From the NCBI GenBank assembly GCA_015063905.1, contig SVTF01000001.1:1-64000 (forward strand): a stretch of DNA of 64,000 bases. Direction: 5' to 3'. The first letter of the stretch is position 1. Each line of letters starts with the position of its first letter. The notes under the pieces were generated by a model. It saw nothing but the letters and a program-made list of their open reading frames with translations, was not told the origin of the DNA and ran no database searches. Positions 58,761 through 64,000 of this stretch are shown piece by piece. A program made the position numbers and the translations under genes. The DNA comes from Oscillospiraceae bacterium. GTDB lineage: Bacteria; Bacillota; Clostridia; Oscillospirales; CAG-272.

Positions 58761-59717
58761 ATGAATTTCAATGCTTTATACGCAGTGGTTGCAACACTGC
58801 TCTTACTTATGGTCGTCGGTTTTATTTGCCGAAAACTAAAGATAATTGACGATGTCGCATCAAAAAGACTATCCGCCCTGATATTGAAGGTTGGACAACC
58901 GGCAATGATCATAAACGCACTTGCCAGCGCAAAGTACTCTCTTGAAAACCTTGAAATGGCAGGAAAAATGGTATTATTCGGCTTTGCATTCCATATTGTT
59001 CTTGCAATTTTTGCCTTTGCGCTTTGTATCGTGCTAAAAAGAAATCTCGACGAACAGAAAATATCCGAGTTTTCCTTGGTTTTCGCGAATTGCGCGTTTA
59101 TTGGTTTCCCTATTTTCGAAGCTCTGTTCGGTCCAGAAGGACTATTCATGGCATCCTTCCTTGTTATCAGCTTCAACGTTTTCATGTGGACTTGGGGACT
59201 TGCCATATTTGCTCGCAAAAGAAAAGATATCAAGATCACCGTCAAAAAGGTATTGCTAAACTTTGGAACAGTCCCCTCTGTTATCGGATTCGGACTGTTT
59301 GCGCTTCAGGCTCCCGAGATAGGATTCGTTACCCCCGCTTTTATTCTTGATGCCTGCAAGTTTCTGAGCAATCTCTGTACTCCGATTTCCGTACTCATAA
59401 CGGGAGCGCTTATTGCTACACTTAAACCAAAGCAGATATTCACAAAATGGCAGGTGCTTTATTTTAACGCTATAAAGCTATTCGTTCTGCCTTTAATCGT
59501 ATGTCTTATCACAAAGCTTTTGAATATTCCCTACAACTACGCCATGTTCTTTACAGCCGCAGCAGCACTTCCCGCCGCTTCAAGCGTTTCTATGTTATCG
59601 GAAACGTACGGACTTGATTCGGGATATTCCGCACTTGTGGTTGGAACGTCTTCGCTTCTATGCGTAGCAACCCTGCCACTGTCGCTAAATCTTTCTCAAT
59701 GGCTTCTGACACTATAA
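58761..59717 (+). CDS. AEC-family transporter (auxin-efflux-carrier-like, 318 aa)
   Basis: Secondary transporter of ten predicted TM helices, of the family that includes malate and other organic-acid permeases. N-terminal MNFNALYAVVATLLLLMVVGFICRK-like start, central NCAFIGFPIFEALFG (the conserved N-x-G-F-P half-helix, near 111-125), and late AALPAASSVSMLSETYG. Substrate unknown. Co-transcribed with the glycosylase gene (3-nt gap). No ribosome site of its own is strong, so coupling is likely. Confidence 0.88.
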   Translation: MNFNALYAVVATLLLLMVVGFICRKLKIIDDVASKRLSALILKVGQPAMIINALASAKYSLENLEMAGKMVLFGFAFHIVLAIFAFALCIVLKRNLDEQKISEFSLVFANCAFIGFPIFEALFGPEGLFMASFLVISFNVFMWTWGLAIFARKRKDIKITVKKVLLNFGTVPSVIGFGLFALQAPEIGFVTPAFILDACKFLSNLCTPISVLITGALIATLKPKQIFTKWQVLYFNAIKLFVLPLIVCLITKLLNIPYNYAMFFTAAAALPAASSVSMLSETYGLDSGYSALVVGTSSLLCVATLPLSLNLSQWLLTL

Positions 59718-59720
59718 AAT

Positions 59721-59757
59721 AAAAAAGCTATACCGAACGTTCGGTATGGCTTTTTTG
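59721..59757. terminator. Bidirectional terminator between AEC transporter and divIC
   Basis: 11-bp stem (59727-59737 with 59740-59750), CG centre, A6 before and T6 after. Confidence 0.92.
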
Positions 59758-59758
59758 T

Positions 59759-60157
59759 TTATTTAGTATCGTTGTAATATATTATTTCATCGGGCAGGTG
59801 CAAGCCAAGCTTTTCACGTGCCATGCGTACTATATAGTCATAGTCAACAGGCGAATCAAGTAAATACTCCAACTCCTCGATGTTGTTTTCATATTCCTCC
59901 AGCCTTAATTCAAGAGCCTCCTTTTCCTTTTGAAGCTCACTATACTTCATCAGTCCCGTAACAAACACCACAATGGACACAACAAGCAACACAGCAAGCG
60001 CAAGGCGCACTGTAACCTTTATTGCGGGAGTGCGAAAACCTTTCTTTATCGCGATCTCAAGATTTTTCTCGGAAGCATCTTCTATCAGATCGCCGTCAAC
60101 GGCGGCGTCCTGCAAAGCTGATCCTTCCTTGTTCTTTATATCTGTATTTTTTGACAT
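59759..60157 (-). CDS. divIC: Septum formation initiator DivIC/FtsB-like (132 aa)
   Basis: Bitopic cell-division protein that works with FtsL and DivIB at the septum. The N-terminal 45 residues are cytoplasmic and charged, one TM helix (about 48-68) follows, then an extracytoplasmic leucine coiled coil (YSELQKEKEALELRLEEYENNIEELEYLL) and the DivIC-type end DYDYIVRMAREKLGLHLPDE. Its start lies 62 nt inside yabQ, an unusually long overlap; no later ATG precedes the TM helix. Last gene of the sporulation-associated cluster, as in Bacillus subtilis. Confidence 0.9.
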   Translation of the reverse strand: MSKNTDIKNKEGSALQDAAVDGDLIEDASEKNLEIAIKKGFRTPAIKVTVRLALAVLLVVSIVVFVTGLMKYSELQKEKEALELRLEEYENNIEELEYLLDSPVDYDYIVRMAREKLGLHLPDEIIYYNDTK

Positions 60158-60731
60158 CCTTACAAGCTTCCTCTTCAGAGTATTCGGGCAACCTGGGCAT
60201 TGCTTTATTGGCTACATTTTTGCGTTGCTCCCGTCGCGCGCATATTACACTTATTATTTTACCAATTACTTTGCCTATTGTCAAGTGATATAGCTTAATT
60301 ATAAGAGAAATTATTGCCTTAAAAGGCATGATCAGCTTACCGACCAGCCATCTTATTATTTTCTTTATATGCTTTGCAAGCTTCACGTTTATCTTAAGTA
60401 CAAGCCTGCCAAGCGTAAGGTAATACAATGCTCCGCCTCCAAGCATTCCAACGTACACGATGCCACGAAAGACACCGCCGCTTACGTTATATGTAAGCAA
60501 AATAGACGATATAGCAAATGATATGCAAAAAACCGCATCGCATAAAAATGTTACAGCATACAAGAATATCCTTTTGCCCACGCTTGTCGGTTCAACGGCA
60601 GCTTTACCATAATCAACACCAAGCATCATCTTAAATAATCGGATACCGTCATATATCAAGCCATGCGCAATGCCTATCAAAGCAGAGCTTAATATCAAAA
60701 GCAATACGGTAGATTGCGACAGATCTATCAT
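60096..60731 (-). CDS. yabQ: Spore cortex biosynthesis protein YabQ
   Basis: Membrane protein needed for spore-cortex formation in Bacillus, 211 aa. Hydrophobic helices at residues about 8-26, 55-80, 86-108 match YabQ topology: SALIGIAHGLIYDGIRLFKM is the characteristic first segment. A long, basic, helical C-terminal part follows. Three nt after yabP; its 3' end overlaps divIC by 62 nt. Presence with yabP argues the organism forms spores or recently did. Confidence 0.88.
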   Translation of the reverse strand: MIDLSQSTVLLLILSSALIGIAHGLIYDGIRLFKMMLGVDYGKAAVEPTSVGKRIFLYAVTFLCDAVFCISFAISSILLTYNVSGGVFRGIVYVGMLGGGALYYLTLGRLVLKINVKLAKHIKKIIRWLVGKLIMPFKAIISLIIKLYHLTIGKVIGKIISVICARREQRKNVANKAMPRLPEYSEEEACKDVKKYRYKEQGRISFAGRRR

Positions 60732-60734
60732 ACG

Positions 60735-61031
60735 TTACTCCGTATCGCTCCGTTTTCTAAACAGTCCCCTTTTTGTCTGCTGCTTATCTTCAAAATAATA
60801 CATACCGTTGATCCTACCCTCAAGCTCAACTATTCCGTCAGATATGTTCAACACCTTGACGTGCAGTCCTTCTCCCTCCACCGCCATGTTTCCACAGACG
60901 GTGAGCAATACCACTCCACCTTCATCAAAGCTTACAACGTCAATCACACCGTCTATATTCATTCCCTCTCTCGACCTTGAAAAGAAGGAGTGGGGCGCCT
61001 CCTTATGCGAGATCGGATTTATTTCACTCAT
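60735..61031 (-). CDS. yabP: Sporulation protein YabP
   Basis: Small sporulation protein (98 aa) of the YabP/YqfC family, needed with YabQ for cortex. Landmarks: NIDGVIDVVSFDEGGVVLLTVCGNMAVEGEGLHV and the following VKVLNISDGIVELEGRINGMYY (strictly in two parts). The start is ATG 61031 behind GGAGG, a site that lies in the arm of a hairpin (61042-61074). A longer frame extends upstream through that hairpin and is rejected. In Bacillus the gene is sigma-E dependent; I cannot see a clear sigma-E promoter here. Confidence 0.9.
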   Translation of the reverse strand: MSEINPISHKEAPHSFFSRSREGMNIDGVIDVVSFDEGGVVLLTVCGNMAVEGEGLHVKVLNISDGIVELEGRINGMYYFEDKQQTKRGLFRKRSDTE

Positions 61032-61033
61032 AA

Positions 61034-61074
61034 AAAAACCTCCGCATACTGTATCAATGATACAATATATGCGG
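61034..61074 (-). promoter_or_regulatory. Hairpin sequestering the yabP ribosome site, terminator-like
   Basis: CCGCATA (61074-61068) pairs with TATGCGG (61048-61042), and inside TGTATC pairs with GATACA. The 3' arm runs straight into AGG and T7, then the yabP ATG. It could act as a terminator separating hup-rqcP from yabP-yabQ-divIC, or hide the ribosome site. Confidence 0.7.
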
Positions 61075-61086
61075 AAGTGTTTCCGA

Positions 61087-61329
61087 TTATTCAATAACCT
61101 CATACAGCGAGGAGGCTTCCGCCTTAGCGGTAAACTCTCTGACATCAAGCACTCTTATCTTAAGCGTGCGCTGACCGAACGTGACTTCAATCACGTCTCC
61201 CACCTTAACGTCATACGACGCCTTGGCAGGTCTGCCGTTAACGCTTACGTGCTCTGTATCGCACGCATCGTTAGCCACTGTCCTTCGCTTTATGATTCTT
61301 GAAACCTTCAGATATTTATCAAGACGCAT
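61087..61329 (-). CDS. rqcP: RqcP-type S4-domain protein (YabO)
   Basis: Small S4-domain RNA-binding protein, 80 aa, of the Hsp15/YabO family, now known as RqcP, which assists RqcH in adding C-terminal alanine tails on stalled nascent chains. Sequence MRLDKYLKVSRIIKRRTVANDAC, then VSVNGRPAKASYDVKVGDVIEV is diagnostic. Three nt after hup. MutS2 (RqcU) elsewhere in the window belongs to the same ribosome-rescue network. Confidence 0.93.
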   Translation of the reverse strand: MRLDKYLKVSRIIKRRTVANDACDTEHVSVNGRPAKASYDVKVGDVIEVTFGQRTLKIRVLDVREFTAKAEASSLYEVIE

Positions 61330-61332
61330 TTA

Positions 61333-61608
61333 TTAGCCGTTTACTTTTTTCTTAAGCTCGCTACCTGCGCTGAAAGCAACGTACTTGGATGCGGGGATCT
61401 CAACTGCCTCGCCGGTCTTGGGGTTTCTACCGGTTCTTGCTGCACGACCCTTAACCTCAAATCCACCGAAACCTGTGATCTTTACATCTTCGCCTGCTGC
61501 AAGAGCCTCTGCAACAACGTCGAGAACTGCGTTAACAGCTGCTGCCGCTTCCTTCTTGGTTACGCCTGCCTTTGCCGCTACTGCATCTGTGAGCTGTAAT
61601 TTGTTCAT
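61333..61608 (-). CDS. hup: HU-family DNA-binding protein
   Basis: Nucleoid-associated DNA-bending protein, 91 aa. MNKLQLTDAVAAKAGVTKKEA at the start, GFGGFEVKGRAARTGRNPKTG for the beta-arm with the tip Arg-Asn-Pro, and the ending VAFSAGSELKKKVNG are standard HU. Consensus promoter upstream. In many Clostridia hup lies between mazG and yabO as here, whereas Bacillus has only mazG-yabO. Confidence 0.97.
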   Translation of the reverse strand: MNKLQLTDAVAAKAGVTKKEAAAAVNAVLDVVAEALAAGEDVKITGFGGFEVKGRAARTGRNPKTGEAVEIPASKYVAFSAGSELKKKVNG

Positions 61609-61701
61609 AATATACCTCTTTCTTTTTTGTTATATTTCGGCTGACTAAAAAATGGGCAAATGCACCATCCAAACGGCCAAACCGATTGATTTGTTTAGTT
61701 A

Positions 61702-61730
61702 ATTATAACATATTGGAAGTTTTTTTGCAA
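61702..61730 (-). promoter_or_regulatory. sigma-A promoter of hup
   Basis: TTGCAA (61730-61725), 17-bp spacer, TATAAT (61707-61702). The leader is about 90 nt and contains a small GGTTTGGCCG / CGGTTTGG-like repeat but no certain structure. The rest of the gap up to mazG (to 61871) is AT-rich without features. Confidence 0.85.
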
Positions 61731-61871
61731 TAGGTTTTACAAAAAAATATTCAAAAAAACACTATTTTTGCTAAATTTTTTTGTATTTTTTGACGGCAAA
61801 TTAACTTTTTTTATCTAACGTGACACAAAACCGCTATTTTGAGACACCGCTGATTGCTAAATCGCTTATGT

Positions 61872-62702
61872 TTATTTGGAATGCTTGACTTTATCCCATA
61901 TTGCGTCAAGCTGCTCCATTGTCATATTCTCGACGCGATCTCCATTGCTTAATACAGCGTTCTCTACCTTTTCAAATCTGTCAATAAACTTATTTGTGGC
62001 ACCAAAAAGAGCTTCCTCGCTATCTACTCCAAGCTTTCTGGCAAGACTTGTAACTGTAAGCAGGAGATCTCCCATCTCCTCCTTTACATCCTCCAAGGAT
62101 TTGTTTTGAGCCGCCTCGCGAAGCTCCTCGATCTCCTCATACAGCTTATCAAACACAAGATCTGCCGTTTCAAAATCAAAGAAAGATGCCTTTTTGCCCA
62201 CCTTTTGAGCTCTCATAAGTGCGGGAAGCATAGGCGGGATTGACCTTAACTTATCGGTCAGAGTATTTCTCTGCTTCTCTTCTCCCTTGATCTTATCCCA
62301 ATTATCAAGAACCTCGGCACTATCCTTAACACTGACCTCTCCAAATACGTGTGGATGACGGTGTATCAGCTTTGCGCATATATCGTTGGATACGTCACTC
62401 ATATCAAACGTACCTGCCTCGCGCTCAATATCCGCATGGAATACGACCTGCAAAAGCACGTCGCCCAGCTCCTCACGCAGAAGCTTAACACTCTCGGTAT
62501 CTATCGCCTCTATGACCTCGTACGTCTCCTCAATAAAATCCTTGCGCAGACTCTTGTGGTCCTGCTCCATGTCCCAGGGGCATCCACCCTCTCCGCGCAA
62601 TATCTTTACTATGAGTAAAAGGTCCTCATAATCGTATCTTTCCTTTGCCAAAAGATAGCTTATTCTTTCTTTTCTCTTCTGCTCGGTAAACTGACTGTTC
62701 AT
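61872..62702 (-). CDS. mazG: Nucleoside triphosphate pyrophosphohydrolase MazG
   Basis: House-cleaning NTP pyrophosphatase, 276 aa, two MazG repeats. First repeat: LRGEGGCPWDMEQDHKSLRK (near 33-52), EETYEVIEAID and EELGDVLLQVVFHADI (Glu-rich metal site, near 75-92). Second repeat: EEIEELREAAQNKSLEDVKEEMGDLLLTVTSLAR (split here by position, near 190-223). Bacillus YabN carries an extra N-terminal methylase domain that is absent here. It lies 22 nt after the SpoVB-like gene. Confidence 0.94.
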   Translation of the reverse strand: MNSQFTEQKRKERISYLLAKERYDYEDLLLIVKILRGEGGCPWDMEQDHKSLRKDFIEETYEVIEAIDTESVKLLREELGDVLLQVVFHADIEREAGTFDMSDVSNDICAKLIHRHPHVFGEVSVKDSAEVLDNWDKIKGEEKQRNTLTDKLRSIPPMLPALMRAQKVGKKASFFDFETADLVFDKLYEEIEELREAAQNKSLEDVKEEMGDLLLTVTSLARKLGVDSEEALFGATNKFIDRFEKVENAVLSNGDRVENMTMEQLDAIWDKVKHSK

Positions 62703-62724
62703 TTTACTTCCTCGCTTTTATTTA

Positions 62725-64000
62725 TTATTTTACCAATCTGTTTAATACAGGCAAACGTTTCACATCGTCTTTATTCACTGCTTTTAGCAAAAAACACATT
62801 GCTACGTATAATACCGCTGTAAAAGCGATGCTTAACAAAGTTGCCACGCTATCCGCCAACTGCCCAGACACACTCATATACAGTATTCTTCCCGCGGCAA
62901 CTGATAAAAGTGCGGATGCAAACGGGCGGACAAGTATTTCGCCTTGAGGAATATTCTGTGGAACTCTTTTGCTTATATGATAAAAATTTATGGCATTTAT
63001 CGTGAGATCACAGGCAAACGTACTTATCGGGGCTCCCATTATGTTGATAGATCCGACTCCCATAAGAACGTATGCCAAAACGATCTTGACAAAAGCACCT
63101 ATAGCCATAGAACATATGGGCAGACTTGGCTTACCGTATGCTTGTAATATTGCGTTCTCTACTGTTATATAGCAAGACATCGTCACGGACATTCCAAGTA
63201 TCGCCAAAAGAGGACAAGCCAATGCCACCGCCTCTGCGTCACTTTTGAACACAAGATCAAGTATTTGCCTTGAAAACATAGACATACCAAGTCCTATGGG
63301 CATAGCTATGATAGACGTAAGCTTCAAAGCATCAATTACAGATGTCATCTGTTTTTGCTTATCCTTGTTAGCAACCGCCCCCGATAAAGCGGGCACAAGC
63401 GGCAAAGCTACAGAGCTGATGATTGCCGGGGCGAGACTGAAAAGAGGTACGGCAAGCGTAGTATAGCTTCCATATGCGGAAAAAGCCATCTCCGAGGAAT
63501 AACCTATAGTTTGCAGTCTGCGGAGTATCATAGACATGTCTATCAGCTTTGTCAGACTCAGCACGGCGCTTGAAAGCGTTATTGGTATTGCCGCGCGCAA
63601 CAGCTCACCGGCGACCCCTCGCCTATTGGATGCTTTATGGGCTTCACCTCTCCTATGAAGCTTTTTTGACAGAGCAAGATACAAGGCGGATATAGCTGTT
63701 CCAAGTGTTAGTCCAAGCACACCCGCCGCAGCTACCATGGAAGTATCAAGTCCATGAGCGAAAGCCACGCCCGCAAATAACAGTCCAAGCAAAAGCTTGC
63801 CAAGTGCCTCTATAACTTGCGATACTGCAGTTGGAAGCATTTGTCCAAGTCCTTGAAAATAGCCTCTGTACGCTCCGCAAATACATACAAAAAATACCGT
63901 TGGTGCTATCGCGAATATGCACAGTGCCGCCTTATCGCTTTTAAGATAATCAGCAAACGGGACTGCAAAAGCTATCATTATTGCCGTTCCAATTATTCCT
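62725..64000 (-). CDS. SpoVB-like polysaccharide/lipid II flippase family protein, 5' end outside window
   Basis: MOP-superfamily membrane protein. About 425 codons are visible and the reading frame continues past the right edge, so the N-terminus (roughly 100 residues) is missing. Landmarks: CGAYRGYFQGLGQMLPTAVSQVIEALGKLLLG (typical of SpoVB/MurJ-like Firmicutes proteins, given here by its start and end), SAYGSYTTLAVPLFSLAPAIISSVALPLVPALS, and GMSMFSRQILDLVF. SpoVB of Bacillus lies directly upstream of mazG and is needed for spore cortex; the synteny here is identical. A general lipid-linked-precursor flippase role is the safe call. Confidence 0.85.
   Translation of the reverse strand, partial: GIIGTAIMIAFAVPFADYLKSDKAALCIFAIAPTVFFVCICGAYRGYFQGLGQMLPTAVSQVIEALGKLLLGLLFAGVAFAHGLDTSMVAAAGVLGLTLGTAISALYLALSKKLHRRGEAHKASNRRGVAGELLRAAIPITLSSAVLSLTKLIDMSMILRRLQTIGYSSEMAFSAYGSYTTLAVPLFSLAPAIISSVALPLVPALSGAVANKDKQKQMTSVIDALKLTSIIAMPIGLGMSMFSRQILDLVFKSDAEAVALACPLLAILGMSVTMSCYITVENAILQAYGKPSLPICSMAIGAFVKIVLAYVLMGVGSINIMGAPISTFACDLTINAINFYHISKRVPQNIPQGEILVRPFASALLSVAAGRILYMSVSGQLADSVATLLSIAFTAVLYVAMCFLLKAVNKDDVKRLPVLNRLVK

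Noticed and set aside
1..64000. tRNA or rRNA genes, prophage and transposons
   Set aside because: Intergenic gaps are short and accounted for by promoters, leaders and terminators; no cloverleaf, integrase, transposase or phage gene was recognised by eye. A tRNAscan run was not possible.

Overview
The window looks like chromosome from an endospore-forming (or recently spore-forming) member of the Clostridia, probably an uncultured gut or rumen lineage. This is inferred from gene content. The spoVB-like / mazG / hup / rqcP / yabP / yabQ / divIC run has Bacillus/Clostridia sporulation-locus order. L27 carries the Firmicutes N-terminal extension next to its protease Prp. There is a MecA-like adaptor, and almost every promoter is a Gram-positive sigma-A type with 17-bp spacing and a strong AGGAGG site. 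BspA-like leucine-rich-repeat lipoproteins and Thr/Glu/Pro-rich surface proteins fit a host- or fibre-associated anaerobe. No phage, transposase, CRISPR array, rRNA or tRNA was seen.

Layout. 0-2 kb: an SDR oxidoreductase (cut by the window edge) divergent from L-rhamnose isomerase. 2-11 kb: a minus-strand run dxs - mutS2 - PHP - DUF4091 - PHP, followed by an LRR lipoprotein. 11-14 kb: a small lipoprotein, apolipoprotein N-acyltransferase and an RluA pseudouridine synthase. 14-18 kb, plus strand: mtaB, rpmB, a DUF6873 protein and two methyltransferases. 18-25 kb: rubrerythrin, an unknown protein with an EamA transporter, rpsF-ssb-rpsR, mntP under a Mn(II) riboswitch, and a large LRR lipoprotein behind a structured leader. 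25-31 kb: cyuA, guaB, glyA, then an amidase and pnuC on the plus strand. 31-37 kb: RluA, rplU-prp-rpmA, rplS, a flippase, argS-yebC. 37-46 kb: nusB - tsaD-like - xseA - xseB - ispA - DUF212 - tlyA - nadK - argR - recN, a conserved Clostridia cluster that here lacks dxs. 46-52 kb: a membrane protein plus an SGNH hydrolase, then two large paralogous surface proteins. 52-58 kb: radical SAM protein, aminotransferase, XPD/DinG-like helicase, MecA-like adaptor. 58-64 kb: uracil-DNA glycosylase, AEC transporter and the sporulation-associated cluster.

Most genes are housekeeping: translation, isoprenoid precursors, DNA repair, one-carbon and purine metabolism. The points of most interest are regulatory RNAs and surface proteins. 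These are a roughly 120-nt palindromic leader plus terminator upstream of an LRR lipoprotein; an attenuator-like leader upstream of pnuC; a second terminator hairpin inside the Mn riboswitch leader; a hairpin holding the yabP ribosome binding site; a consensus promoter pointing antisense into rplS; and two surface proteins that share a nearly identical Cys-Gly-Ser/TM/basic tail resembling an undescribed C-terminal sorting signal.

All calls come from reading the sequence and recalling family features; no database search or folding program was run. Positions of motifs are approximate unless a residue number is given.
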